From Flavihumibacter rivuli (GTDB taxonomy: Bacteria; Bacteroidota; Bacteroidia; Chitinophagales; Chitinophagaceae), in assembly GCF_018595685.2 (NCBI RefSeq), contig NZ_CP092334.1, positions 1,392,001-1,456,000 on the forward strand: a stretch of DNA of 64,000 nt. Direction: 5' to 3'. Position numbers and translations under genes: made by a program. Of the stretch, positions 17,655 to 26,804 are shown piece after piece; position 1 is the first letter of the stretch; each line of letters opens with the position of its first letter. A model generated the notes under the pieces. That model did no database searches. It saw nothing but the letters and a program-made list of their open reading frames with translations, and was not told where the DNA came from.

Positions 17655-20147
17655 TTACTCCTCACCACTTCCACTCAAAATGCCGGGTACAGCTATCCTG
17701 AAATAGGCTCCCCTGAACAGCCCTTGTTCAAAGCCCCAGACAACATCTGCCCGAACCAGTTTGAATATGTTTTCCAGACCCAATGAAAGTTCGGCATAAT
17801 GGGTCCCTCCATCCAGCAGGAAGGCATTGGCTGCCCCTACCAGGTGCCAGTTCAGTTTACGGAAGCCCGGTATCTTGTTCGTGAGGAGCCCATTCAGGTG
17901 GTATTCCAGGTGCCCCTGCCCGTAAAGTTTATTGGCATTGCTGTACTTGTAGTAAGGCAGCATCTGGAAGCTATTCAGGTAATTGGTCGCCAGCAGCAAG
18001 AGGTTACCGTTGAAATGCAGCAGGTCAGGCAGCTCTACCCTATCCTGTTGGAGGAATCCACCGGTATACAAGCGGTAGCGCAACTGCCCTCCCAACTTCA
18101 GGTCAAGGTCATCGCGCATCCCTACCCGCCATTTGAGGTAGTTGACATCACTACCAAGGATCCCTTTTACGCCTTTGGTCATGGACACTGAAAAACTGGG
18201 ATACTTCGAACCTATGTTCACATTGCGGTCAGGGAAGGCGATATAACGCGTACCGGGACTCCAGTTAAATCCCGCAGTCAATATAAAAGCCTGGTGCCTG
18301 CTGAAATTGCTGGTGGCGATATCAGTAGGGTAATTGGGGGAATAGGTCCTGTCCTTGAAATCGCGCCACACATAATCTGTCGTATTCTCCAACGGCATCC
18401 TGTCCTGGTATTGGGCCGAAGCCAATAGCGTAAACCCGCTTCCCACTCCCCTGGTGTACCTGAGCCTGCCATACCAGGCATCATAGATCTTCATGAAATT
18501 GTTCTCCCGGAACAGGGTCTCCCAGCTATTGCCAAAATTGCTGATGGGATTGGCATTATTGAGCTGGAATACTTTCTTTCCGCCTGACACCTCCAACTGC
18601 GTATAATACTTCTCCCCAAAATTATACCTGGCGGTAATGGAGGGATTGAAATGCCTGTTGCTGAAACCATAACGAAGCACCGGTTCAATACTGATCCGCC
18701 TACCCGTGAACTGGCTATCCAGTCTTCGGGTGTAGTTCCCTGTTAGATTCAGGTACCAGCCCTCTACTGTATTGAATCCTACCGATTGAAGCAGGCCGCT
18801 AACAAAATAATTCTCCCTCCTTTTCTGCTTGCTGATACCCTGGCCTGTCAGCAACAATCCAACAACACTCAGTTTATTTCGCTTACGGTCAATTGAATCA
18901 AGGTAATGAGGGTCCCGCCGTACCTGTTCAAGGCTGTCCTTTTTCCTGTAATCCACTATTTCTGCCGGCTCCAGGGGCAAAGGCCGGATGGAATCCCAAT
19001 AAGCTTCCGGCAATTTATTGGACCCTTTTTCATACTTAATGACCGTATTATCAAAAAATTTAGTCGGGAAGGCAGGATCGATGTCAAACTTTGAATAGAC
19101 GTTCACAAAACTGCCAAATGCGTCGAAACCGAAAAACTTCACTGAAGGATAGATCACCTGGCTGCGGATCACCCATTGATCCTTTGTCAATGGGGTGTAG
19201 AGCTGTTCCAGCCTGAGGGTATCGACCAGTTCCATCTGCGATGTCTTCAGCAACTTTAGTTGCAGGCTATGGATCCTCCAGTCGCCTTCCGTTATGTTGA
19301 TGGTGCCACTGAAAACAGGTTCATATTTGCGTTTATGGATAACCGTTATCTTATTGACTTCCTTGCCATCTTCAAAAAAACTTCCCTCATATCGATAACG
19401 GTAGAACTGGAGGGCATTATCGGCTATAGGTGAAATAAACCCGCGGGGATTGAGGCTGGAGCCGATTTTGATATTGTTTTCGTAGAAGCTGATCACTTCC
19501 GGGTTACTGAATCCAAATCCATTGCTTTGGCCACTCACCCTTGTGGACAATACTTCGATCTTTGACTTGTTTCCCCCTTTCACCGAATAACGCGCAAGGG
19601 ATTCCGACAAGTAGATCATCTTTCTTTTGCTGGTATCCCCATCCTCAAAATCCACTTTCTGCCCCATGAATTTCTTTGGAAAATCACGCAATTGCAACTG
19701 ACCCTTGGTATACACTTCGCATTGGAAGAATGCCGGCTGGTTGGCATATTCCTTCCGCTTCCTGATGGCATTACGGATGATCTCGTAGGCCGGGTCCTCT
19801 CCACCTGCCTTTACCACCACTTCATTAAGGCTTACCTGTTGCAGGGCCAGGATAAAATCCACTGCCATATCCTTCCCTTCCTCCACCACAATCTCCTTCT
19901 CCTGCCGGCCATACCCAACATACTGTGCCACCAGCACATACTTTCCCTGGGGAAGGGTTAAGGCATAATTCCCATTCACCCCCGCAGTAGTACCCTGCCT
20001 GCCATTCTTTACAAAGATGGATGCATAAGGCAAAGCCTTGCCCTGGGCATCCAACACTTTCCCGGTAATGGTGGCCGCAATGGCATTTAGGGTTAAGACC
20101 AGAACTAAGACAACATTGAGTAATCGTTTAAGCATACGGGTGGTCAT
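17655..20147 (-). CDS. DUF5686 outer-membrane protein with carboxypeptidase-like regulatory domain
   Basis: An 830-residue protein of the DUF5686 family, widespread in Bacteroidota. After the signal peptide (LKRLLNVVLVLVLTLNAIA) comes a carboxypeptidase-regulatory-like/TonB-plug-entry beta-sandwich (ITGKVLDAQGKALPYASIFV..., residues ~25-115). The DUF5686 region follows (NEVVVKAGGEDPAYEIIRNAIRKR...) and then a long strand-rich C-terminal half likely to form a barrel, with the final hydrophobic strand ending in an acidic tail. Function unknown, presumably surface-associated. Start at 20147, or ATG at 20135 (MLKRLL), which is the better start of the signal peptide. Confidence 0.87.
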   Translation of the reverse strand: MTTRMLKRLLNVVLVLVLTLNAIAATITGKVLDAQGKALPYASIFVKNGRQGTTAGVNGNYALTLPQGKYVLVAQYVGYGRQEKEIVVEEGKDMAVDFILALQQVSLNEVVVKAGGEDPAYEIIRNAIRKRKEYANQPAFFQCEVYTKGQLQLRDFPKKFMGQKVDFEDGDTSKRKMIYLSESLARYSVKGGNKSKIEVLSTRVSGQSNGFGFSNPEVISFYENNIKIGSSLNPRGFISPIADNALQFYRYRYEGSFFEDGKEVNKITVIHKRKYEPVFSGTINITEGDWRIHSLQLKLLKTSQMELVDTLRLEQLYTPLTKDQWVIRSQVIYPSVKFFGFDAFGSFVNVYSKFDIDPAFPTKFFDNTVIKYEKGSNKLPEAYWDSIRPLPLEPAEIVDYRKKDSLEQVRRDPHYLDSIDRKRNKLSVVGLLLTGQGISKQKRRENYFVSGLLQSVGFNTVEGWYLNLTGNYTRRLDSQFTGRRISIEPVLRYGFSNRHFNPSITARYNFGEKYYTQLEVSGGKKVFQLNNANPISNFGNSWETLFRENNFMKIYDAWYGRLRYTRGVGSGFTLLASAQYQDRMPLENTTDYVWRDFKDRTYSPNYPTDIATSNFSRHQAFILTAGFNWSPGTRYIAFPDRNVNIGSKYPSFSVSMTKGVKGILGSDVNYLKWRVGMRDDLDLKLGGQLRYRLYTGGFLQQDRVELPDLLHFNGNLLLLATNYLNSFQMLPYYKYSNANKLYGQGHLEYHLNGLLTNKIPGFRKLNWHLVGAANAFLLDGGTHYAELSLGLENIFKLVRADVVWGFEQGLFRGAYFRIAVPGILSGSGEE

Positions 20148-20246
20148 TTAGGTCTGGGGGTGAAAATAATCAGCATTGCAAGAAGAACCTTCAGGGCAAA
20201 TTGGTATTCCTCGTGGATCATACTGGTTTTAACATTCCATAAAAAC

Positions 20247-20274
20247 AAAACCGGGAATGCTGGTTCCCGGTTTT
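20247..20274 (-). terminator. Terminator of the penicillin acylase/small membrane protein unit
   Basis: A perfect 11-bp stem (20247-20257 with 20264-20274) and six-base loop, followed on the minus strand by a T-rich tail. It lies 22 bases beyond the stop of the gene at 20296-20646. Confidence 0.8.
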
Positions 20275-20295
20275 GATAGGTATCATGATTGATGA

Positions 20296-20646
20296 TCAGG
20301 AATTCCTGAGTCCCCTCGCCAAACTGCCGGTCAGTGAAGCGAATCCGGCTACCAACCCACCGAGCAATGCTGTTAGCAACACCAGCATGGTTGGGTTATC
20401 CTTTTTCAGGATGATCTGTGAAACCTTTGATGCCAACAGTCCTTCATTGGCATCATTGATGAACCAGGCCATTACTGCCCATAAAAGGAAGAGTGCAATG
20501 AAACCGGTAAGGAAGGACTGCCATGGCTTGATGGGAATGAACAGGCTCACCAGGAAGGCGGCCACGGCAATGCTCCACCAGGGAAGGTAAATGCTCAAGG
20601 CAAAAGCCAATAAAGCGGTCAATACTATTGAAATGAATATTTTCAT
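20296..20646 (-). CDS. Small multi-spanning membrane protein
   Basis: A 116-residue, hydrophobic protein with about four predicted transmembrane segments: the N-terminal helix ending in YLPWW, helices around 23-35 and 46-60, and a glycine-rich one near 88-108. I recognise no family. It starts 28 bases after the upstream penicillin acylase stop on the same strand, and the shared terminator at 20247-20274 closes the pair, so they are probably cotranscribed. Function unknown. Confidence 0.65.
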   Translation of the reverse strand: MKIFISIVLTALLAFALSIYLPWWSIAVAAFLVSLFIPIKPWQSFLTGFIALFLLWAVMAWFINDANEGLLASKVSQIILKKDNPTMLVLLTALLGGLVAGFASLTGSLARGLRNS

Positions 20647-20674
20647 ATGAGTGCTATTTGTTGTTGATCGATCC

Positions 20675-23131
20675 TTATCCTTTGTAAAAAGTCATTTTCC
20701 ATTTTACCCTTGGGTCATTTTTTTCACCGGGCTTCATGAACCAGAGCTTGTAGTATTTGCCTGCTGCCCACTGGTCCACAAAGCTATCGTAGAACCGGCT
20801 GCCGGGATTACCACTCTGGCCACCAGGATAAACACCGTAGGCCTCTATCTCATCTGTCATATGCACCACCATTCGCCAACTCGGGCCATGGTCATGGTTC
20901 GTCGCATTGATGATACCCCTTCCGCCGCCAACAGGCAAGTGAAGCCTGCTTAGCGGATCCATCACTTTCAACAGGTGGTTTACCTTGGTATCCTTGAACT
21001 TTGCCCACTCCAGCCTGCCTGATGCTTCAATCTTAGCTAAAGAATCTGCAACGCTGGTGAGTGAGAGGGCCAGGATATCTTCCAGTTTTTCCACCTCACC
21101 GGTATTGATGTCATCAATAAAGCTATAGGCACTATCCCGCTTCAGGCTTTCCACCAACGCATATTCATTGGGCCATGGCACTGGAAGGCCCGCCTTATCA
21201 AACTCATCCTTCCACACCGACTGTTCCAGCGCACCCCACCAAAGATTGAAAACTGTTGCACCCTTGCTGTCTACATCATTGCGCAGGTCCCAGGCCTTCC
21301 AGATCTCAAAATACTTTTTAGCTACAGCACCCAATGATGCTTCAGGGGTGCGGATCAATACATCCCTTGCAAACTCGGCTTTTACATTGTAATTATCCAC
21401 CTGCATCTCCATCATGTCTTCCGGTGTGATCTGGTTGAGCCCTTCCAGCATCCGGTTGATGATCAACCCGCGGTAGATGGGAAATACCGTTCCTGTATAG
21501 TAAGGATAGGTTCCATCAACGGACAATTGGTTGGCGCTGCTTACATACCCTCGCGAAGGATTGATCATATGTGGATTCTCTTCCTGTGGGATCATTCCCC
21601 TCCACATGTAACTGCTATCCTTGCCGGGCATGATGAAATCGCCCTGGCGGCGCCATTTCGCCGGGAATTCCCCTTGTTGCCAGATGGCTATATCGCCGGT
21701 CTTGGAGGCAAAGAGGCAGTTCTGCCCCGGACAGGTGAAATTCTTGATCGCGGCCAGGTAATCATCATAGTTCTTTGCATGGTTCAATCCATAAAAGGTT
21801 ACCCCTTCGTTGCTGGGATCATGCGCTTTCCAGCGTACGGCCAGGTATTGGTTGTCCTTTTCTGATGCCTTAAAGGAATGGTCATACATCACCGGTCCAT
21901 ATATTGTGTAAGCTACCGTATCATAAAAATCCGGCTTACCCTTTACCTTGATCACTTCGATCCTTTTGTCGGCCTGCTTCCATTCGCCATTGAACAGGTA
22001 GCTGTCCATATTGCTATCCCTGAACTCAATGGAATAATAGTCCTTTACATCCCTTCCTGCATTGGTGAAACCAAATGAAATATCCTGGTTGAATCCAATG
22101 ATCACATTCGGCGAGCCCGGGAAAGTGGCCCCATAGGCACTGAACTGGGGTGTAGTGATCTGCATCTCAAACCATAGGGCAGGCATGTTCAATCCAAGGT
22201 GCGGATCATTAGCCAGGATTGGTCTTCCGCTGCTGGTCTTACTACCTCCAACTGCCCAGTTATTGCTTCCGTTCTCCGGGTTGGGTTTATTGGGATCCAC
22301 CCTTGTCAGCGAATCGTTCTTATAGGCAAAATACAGGGAGTCCGCATCTGCGGGTGGTGTCAGATCAACCGCCCCTGTAGTTGGATAGGCTGTTTCCGGG
22401 GTATTGGGAACAATGGGCTTTAAGGAGTCAGCCAGGTAATAATAAAGCTTCTCAAAGTCGGCCTTGGAAAAATAACTGCGGGCATTGGAAAACTCAAGGT
22501 CATCTTCATGGCCCGCGAGGTCATAACTCATGTACTTTAAGAAGAGCGCCGTTTTCAGGGGACTCCATTTTTCAGGCTTATAGCCCAGCAATTTGTATTC
22601 AAGTGGCAGCTGGCTTTCCGGTAAATGTTCCAGATAGGCATTCACGCCTGCAGCATAAGAATCATACTGCATTTTGGAAGCTGGATTCTTCTCTGCCTCT
22701 TCAAGGGAACGCTCCGCTGCATAGATCATGCCCAGGCGGCGCATACTCCTGTCGTATTCCAGAATCCTTCCTCCCGGGCCTTCCCCCAGGATCTCGGCCA
22801 GCCTGCCTGCGGCCGCATGGGTCTGGAACTCCATCTGCCATAGCCTGAACCTGGCATGCAGGAAACCTTGAACAAAATAGGCATCTTCTTCCTGCTCCGC
22901 GAAAATGTGCGGTACCAGCCTGTCGTCAATATAGACTTCTGTTTTTCCCTTGAGTTGGGGAAAGCTCAGGTCTTCGTCAAAAGAGGCATAAGCAGGCTCG
23001 GCATTCTGCCAAACACCATGCTGGGGACTAAGCAATCTGCCTAACGGGGCGGGTAATACAGAACGGGTATCCAGCAAATAGACCAGACCGACTGTTACCA
23101 GAGCCGAAAGGGTAAGGAATACAATTCTCAT
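20675..23131 (-). CDS. Penicillin acylase family (Ntn) amidohydrolase
   Basis: An 818-residue precursor of an N-terminal nucleophile hydrolase. It has a signal peptide or anchor (MRIVFLTLSALVTVGLVYLL), an alpha region, a spacer, and the autocatalytic cleavage site NPENGSNNW. The Ser (residue 289 from this start) becomes the nucleophile at the beginning of the beta chain. Further typical motifs are ANDPHLG, FPGSPNVIIGFN, and the C-terminal GGRGIINATNHDHGPSWRMVV. Such enzymes hydrolyse amide bonds of acyl substrates, e.g. penicillins, acyl-homoserine lactones or amino-acid amides; the substrate is not deducible. ATG at 23131 was chosen; the frame also opens at a TTG three codons upstream. Confidence 0.9.
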   Translation of the reverse strand: MRIVFLTLSALVTVGLVYLLDTRSVLPAPLGRLLSPQHGVWQNAEPAYASFDEDLSFPQLKGKTEVYIDDRLVPHIFAEQEEDAYFVQGFLHARFRLWQMEFQTHAAAGRLAEILGEGPGGRILEYDRSMRRLGMIYAAERSLEEAEKNPASKMQYDSYAAGVNAYLEHLPESQLPLEYKLLGYKPEKWSPLKTALFLKYMSYDLAGHEDDLEFSNARSYFSKADFEKLYYYLADSLKPIVPNTPETAYPTTGAVDLTPPADADSLYFAYKNDSLTRVDPNKPNPENGSNNWAVGGSKTSSGRPILANDPHLGLNMPALWFEMQITTPQFSAYGATFPGSPNVIIGFNQDISFGFTNAGRDVKDYYSIEFRDSNMDSYLFNGEWKQADKRIEVIKVKGKPDFYDTVAYTIYGPVMYDHSFKASEKDNQYLAVRWKAHDPSNEGVTFYGLNHAKNYDDYLAAIKNFTCPGQNCLFASKTGDIAIWQQGEFPAKWRRQGDFIMPGKDSSYMWRGMIPQEENPHMINPSRGYVSSANQLSVDGTYPYYTGTVFPIYRGLIINRMLEGLNQITPEDMMEMQVDNYNVKAEFARDVLIRTPEASLGAVAKKYFEIWKAWDLRNDVDSKGATVFNLWWGALEQSVWKDEFDKAGLPVPWPNEYALVESLKRDSAYSFIDDINTGEVEKLEDILALSLTSVADSLAKIEASGRLEWAKFKDTKVNHLLKVMDPLSRLHLPVGGGRGIINATNHDHGPSWRMVVHMTDEIEAYGVYPGGQSGNPGSRFYDSFVDQWAAGKYYKLWFMKPGEKNDPRVKWKMTFYKG

Positions 23132-23335
23132 ATGTAGCAATTATAACCTGTTAAAAGTACCATTTATTTGAAATGTCGCAATAGCCCGTCCGGTTTGTTG
23201 GCTACCACCTTCAGGGTATTGCGGTCCATCAACAAAGTCCAGAAATTTGTGTTAAGAAGGGGTAACCTTTAAACCAACCAAAGCGTCAGATGTCATATAG
23301 GTAATCGTATTCGTTAACCTTATAAAACCGACGTT

Positions 23336-23428
23336 ATGGACACCTTATCTACCAAAAAGGGAATTAATTGGAAACTAGTGCTGGGGCTGCTTTTCATCGG
23401 ACTGTTTGCCATCAGCCTATTCAAATAA
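23336..23428 (+). CDS. Small 30-residue membrane-type ORF with its own terminator
   Basis: An ATG-started 30-codon ORF. Its product has a short Lys-containing polar head and a single hydrophobic helix (residues ~13-28, e.g. LVLGLLFIGLFAISLF) ending in Lys. A 32-bp rho-independent terminator follows 34 bases downstream on the same strand, in a region with no other plus-strand gene. It is therefore plausibly a real transcription unit. No family is recognised and no strong promoter is visible. The gene is too short for statistics, so confidence is modest. Confidence 0.45.
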   Translation: MDTLSTKKGINWKLVLGLLFIGLFAISLFK

Positions 23429-23462
23429 GTATCGTTTGTTGTTTTGGTTATCTCAGCCATGG

Positions 23463-23492
23463 AATCCCGGGCCTTTGCTCCGGGATTTTTTA
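23463..23492 (+). terminator. Terminator downstream of the small ORF
   Basis: Stem AATCCCGG (23463-23470) pairs perfectly with CCGGGATT (23480-23487), followed by a T-run. Polarity is plus only. The only plus-strand gene it can serve is the 30-codon ORF at 23336-23428. It overlaps the stop of the convergent BioF-like gene. Confidence 0.8.
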
Positions 23493-24599
23493 TTGCCCGG
23501 CACCGGCCAATACAGTGAGCAAGTCATTTATTTGTTCAACCGTATTGAAGGCATGCAGCACGATCCTTAAACGCTCCCCACCCTTGGGTACGGTAGGGTA
23601 AAGGATAGCCCGCGAATCCATTCCTTTTTCAGCCAATGAGCTGGCCACCTTCCTGGCCGCTTCGTTCCCGGGAACCACAACCCCCTGGATAGGGGTATAG
23701 GAATCCAGTTTCTGGAAAGGGATGGATGCATTCCTGAAGCATTGGATAAGTTCCCCGAGTTGCTGCCGCTCTGCCTGCAGCTGAGGGATGAGCTGGTAGG
23801 CACACCTGATGGCATCAATGGCTACCGGTGGTAAGGCTGTGGTATAGATCAGCGACCGGGAAAAATTGACCAGGTAATCCTTCAACAAACGGCTACCCAC
23901 AACCGAAGCACCATGCACACCTGCCGCCTTTCCATAGGTATATACCCTGGCGAATACTTCCTGGTGGATACCCAGCGAATGCAGCAAGCCTTCCCCCCTG
24001 TCCCCGATAACGCCAAACCCATGGGCTTCATCCACAATAAGGTGGGCATTGTACCGCTTGCAAAGTGCAACTATTGCAGCCAGGGGAGCCTGGTCGCCAT
24101 CCATGGAGAAGACCGATTCCGTTACTACGAACACCTCGCCTTCACCCTTTACCGAAGCCAGTTTCTTTTCCAGGTCTTCAACATCATTATGCCGGAAAGA
24201 AAAGGACTGGGCGAACCCCAGTCGGATCCCATCCCGGATGGAGGCATGCGATAACTGGTCGTAAATGATGGTATCAGCTTTCTGTGCCACCGAACTGAGT
24301 AGACCAAGATTGGCATCATAGCCTGAATTATAGATCAAAGCTGCTTCCCCTTCATGAAACCGGGCGATCATGGCTTCTACCTCAAGGGCGAAGGCAGTAT
24401 TGCCGGCCAGGAGCCTGGACCCTGCACTGCCATGACCGTTATGGGAATGATCCATATAAGGCGCCAGCTTATGGCCATGGGCAATACCCAGGTAATCATT
24501 GGAGCAAAAATCCACCATCCCTTCCGTTACCCTTAACTGACGGAATGCATCCTGCTGCCTGCGCTCGGATAGTTTTCTTTCCAGAAAGCCTTCTTTCAT
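23490..24599 (-). CDS. bioF: 8-amino-7-oxononanoate synthase-like enzyme (BioF family)
   Basis: A 369-residue PLP-dependent alpha-oxoamine synthase. Clear motifs are FCSNDYLGIA, the glycine loop GHGSAGSRLLAGN, IYNSGYDANLGLLS, the PLP Asp in VDEAHGFGVIGDRG and the Schiff-base Lys in YTYGKAAGVHGAS. BioF joins pimeloyl-CoA/ACP with alanine in biotin synthesis; related enzymes make 2-amino-3-ketobutyrate. No other bio genes are in the window, so BioF is the best but not the only reading. ATG at 24599 (MKEGFLERKL) is preferred to an upstream in-frame alternative start. The gene diverges from miaE with a 54-base gap. Confidence 0.82.
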   Translation of the reverse strand: MKEGFLERKLSERRQQDAFRQLRVTEGMVDFCSNDYLGIAHGHKLAPYMDHSHNGHGSAGSRLLAGNTAFALEVEAMIARFHEGEAALIYNSGYDANLGLLSSVAQKADTIIYDQLSHASIRDGIRLGFAQSFSFRHNDVEDLEKKLASVKGEGEVFVVTESVFSMDGDQAPLAAIVALCKRYNAHLIVDEAHGFGVIGDRGEGLLHSLGIHQEVFARVYTYGKAAGVHGASVVGSRLLKDYLVNFSRSLIYTTALPPVAIDAIRCAYQLIPQLQAERQQLGELIQCFRNASIPFQKLDSYTPIQGVVVPGNEAARKVASSLAEKGMDSRAILYPTVPKGGERLRIVLHAFNTVEQINDLLTVLAGAGQ

Positions 24600-24653
24600 A
24601 ATTTTGTGCCGCGCCTGAATGTACAAGGTGCGGGAGCAAATTACTAAGCACTT

Positions 24654-25268
24654 ATGGAATGGACAGAAAGTAATGAAGTAAAAAATATCCTGGGACTACA
24701 GTTGCCAACCGATCCGCGCTGGGTTGACCTGGCCACCCTCTCCATGGAAGAGATCCTGACCGATCATGCATTTTGTGAACAGAAGGCTGCCACTACCTGC
24801 ATTTCTATCATCCAGAAGTATTCAGACAAAGAACTGCTGGTAAAGGAATTGGCCCCGATCGTTACGGAAGAGTGGGGACATTTCAGGCTGGTGCTGCAGG
24901 AGCTCCATAAACGTGGGTTGCAGCTGGGAAAACAGCGCAAGGATGAATATGTCAACAAGCTCTTGTCCTTCCAGAAAAAGGATGGGCATCCCGAAGACAG
25001 GCTGCTGGACCAATTGCTCACCATGGCCATGATCGAGGCCAGGAGCTGTGAACGGTTCAAGCGCCTGAGCGAGGGACTAGAAGATGAATACCTGCGCAAG
25101 TTCTACCGCCGCTTCATGGAAAGCGAAGCCGGCCATTACAAGCTTTTCATTGAACTCTCGGAACACTATATCGCTAAGGAAAAGGTCCGCAAACGCTGGA
25201 AGGAATGGCTGGAATTCGAAGCAGACATGGTACAATCACTGGAAGTCCGCGGGGATAGGATTCATTGA
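24654..25268 (+). CDS. miaE: tRNA-(ms2io6A37) hydroxylase MiaE
   Basis: A 204-residue ferritin-like diiron protein matching MiaE, which hydroxylates the isopentenyl side chain of ms2i6A at tRNA position 37. Metal ligands are visible in EEWGHF, EARSCERF and ESEAGHY, at the spacing of a four-helix bundle with two E-x-x-H sites. Length is normal for MiaE. The 3' end leads immediately into a dispersed repeat region. The upstream MiaA/MiaB partners are not in the window. Confidence 0.88.
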   Translation: MEWTESNEVKNILGLQLPTDPRWVDLATLSMEEILTDHAFCEQKAATTCISIIQKYSDKELLVKELAPIVTEEWGHFRLVLQELHKRGLQLGKQRKDEYVNKLLSFQKKDGHPEDRLLDQLLTMAMIEARSCERFKRLSEGLEDEYLRKFYRRFMESEAGHYKLFIELSEHYIAKEKVRKRWKEWLEFEADMVQSLEVRGDRIH

Positions 25269-25680
25269 AAACGAGAGAGTTTTACGCCAACCAGGTAGGG
25301 ATGTGGAAACCCGCCTGCGCTAAAGCTCCGGCGGGTGAGGTGTGTACATGTGGTCTTTACGCTAACCATTGGAAGGAGTCGAATTTTGCGCTTACCATTG
25401 GGGTATGGGAGGACCAAAGGGAATTGAACACTAACCTGAATAAACAAAAATAGGGTCCCTGCGCTTTGCCCAGCTAAGGGCAATCTAATTGTAGTAGTTA
25501 CATAACCTTTGCTGATTGAACTGGTTTTCTTTTTGGGTTGTAGGAATACATTGGTTGGTGCAAAAGTCACATTTTCACATGTCCACACCGTGCCCTCGTA
25601 GCGCAGCGAAGGGGGTGTCCACATATCTCTCCCCTAACCGCCTTCCCTCGTAGCGAAGCGGAGAGGAACAGGCTCTCCGG
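25269..25680. repeat. Dispersed intergenic repeat, copy 3 (composite)
   Basis: Beginning at the miaE stop. Bases 25301-25372 hold the module ATGTGGAAACC...CGCTAAAGCTCCGGCGGG...TTTACGCTAACCATTGG. A region around 25396-25420 contains TTGCGCTTACCATTGG, a second copy of its end. Bases 25553-25600 match 10453-10500 nearly base for base (GGTTGGTGCAAAAGTCACAT). Two near-copies of CCCTCGTAGCG(CA)GCG occur at 25593 and 25645. No ORF of significance. Confidence 0.65.
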
Positions 25681-25711
25681 CAGAATTCAATTAATTCCCT
25701 ACTTTCATCCC

Positions 25712-26791
25712 ATGGAAAAGGCTGTCATTGAAAAAGCTGCTGCAAGGTTTGGTAAAGGGGATATCAGGATTTCCCTATTGGGGTCTGGATTGATCCACCA
25801 AACCTATAGGGTTGACTATAGCGGGTCGCAGGATATTGTTTTGCAGTGCATGAACATCAAGGCCTTCCCGTTACCTGAGAATATTGTCCTGAATTACCGC
25901 AGGATCTACGACCATATCATGGCCAAATGCCCCGATTGTCCCATGCCTGCGCTTGTACCTGACCGTGAGGGAAAATTCTGCTGGTGGGAAGAAGGGATCA
26001 CGGATGAAGAGGAACGATGCTGGCGGGCACTGCAATTCATTCCCGACTCCTACTCCCCTGATGCTGCTGCCAATGCTGCCGAGGCAGGCATCGCTGCCAG
26101 GAGTTTTGCCCGCCTGACCAGCCTGCTGGAAGGCTTGTCTTTAGATTCCCTCCATATCACCATACCCCATTTCCACGACCTCGATTCCCGTTACTTCCAA
26201 TTTGAAACAGCGATCCACAATGGGGAAATGTTCCGACTGTTAAGGGCAACACATGTCATCGCCAGCCTTAGGGAAAGAACCAGGTATGTGGATTGGTTTA
26301 GATCCATCAGGGACAATGAGCAGGATTATCCATTACGGGTGATGCACCACGATTGCAAATTCAGCAATATCCTATTCAGCAAAAAGGATGGCCAGCCTAT
26401 CTTCCCTGTTGACCTCGATACCATCATGCCGGGCAAGTTCTTTTCCGACCTGGGTGATATGATCAGGAGCATGGCCTGTAGCAGGGACGAGAACAGTAAG
26501 GATTGGGAACATATCGATATCATCCCTTCATATTATCATGCCATCGTCAATGGTTACCTGGATGGACTGGGTGCTCAGCTTACTGCTGCAGAGACCAGAC
26601 AATTGCATATTTCGGGTATACTTGTCTGTTATATGCAAAGCCTGCGCTATGTGACCGATTACCTCAACAACGATATCTACTATAAGACCAATTACCCTGA
26701 ACAAAACCTCAACAGGGCCCTGAACCAATTGGTCTTGCTGGAAAGGCTCGAGGCCTTTCTCGAACGGGAAGCATTAATGCCTGTACTTTGA
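25712..26791 (+). CDS. Aminoglycoside-phosphotransferase-fold kinase (NahK-like)
   Basis: A 359-residue APH-fold kinase. Visible features are LGSGLIHQTYRV (glycine-rich loop), the Brenner-type catalytic loop MHHDCKFSNIL (with catalytic Asp), and the metal-binding DLDTIMPG followed by DLGDMIRS. The pattern resembles N-acetylhexosamine 1-kinase (NahK) and related sugar kinases of Bacteroidota. By family it should phosphorylate a small metabolite, most likely an amino sugar, but no lnpB/GNB-pathway gene is adjacent, so the substrate is uncertain. ATG at 25712 is preceded four bases earlier by a very weak -7-like string. It converges with the GSCFA gene. Confidence 0.78.
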   Translation: MEKAVIEKAAARFGKGDIRISLLGSGLIHQTYRVDYSGSQDIVLQCMNIKAFPLPENIVLNYRRIYDHIMAKCPDCPMPALVPDREGKFCWWEEGITDEEERCWRALQFIPDSYSPDAAANAAEAGIAARSFARLTSLLEGLSLDSLHITIPHFHDLDSRYFQFETAIHNGEMFRLLRATHVIASLRERTRYVDWFRSIRDNEQDYPLRVMHHDCKFSNILFSKKDGQPIFPVDLDTIMPGKFFSDLGDMIRSMACSRDENSKDWEHIDIIPSYYHAIVNGYLDGLGAQLTAAETRQLHISGILVCYMQSLRYVTDYLNNDIYYKTNYPEQNLNRALNQLVLLERLEAFLEREALMPVL

Positions 26792-26804
26792 GGCAGCACC
26801 TTTT

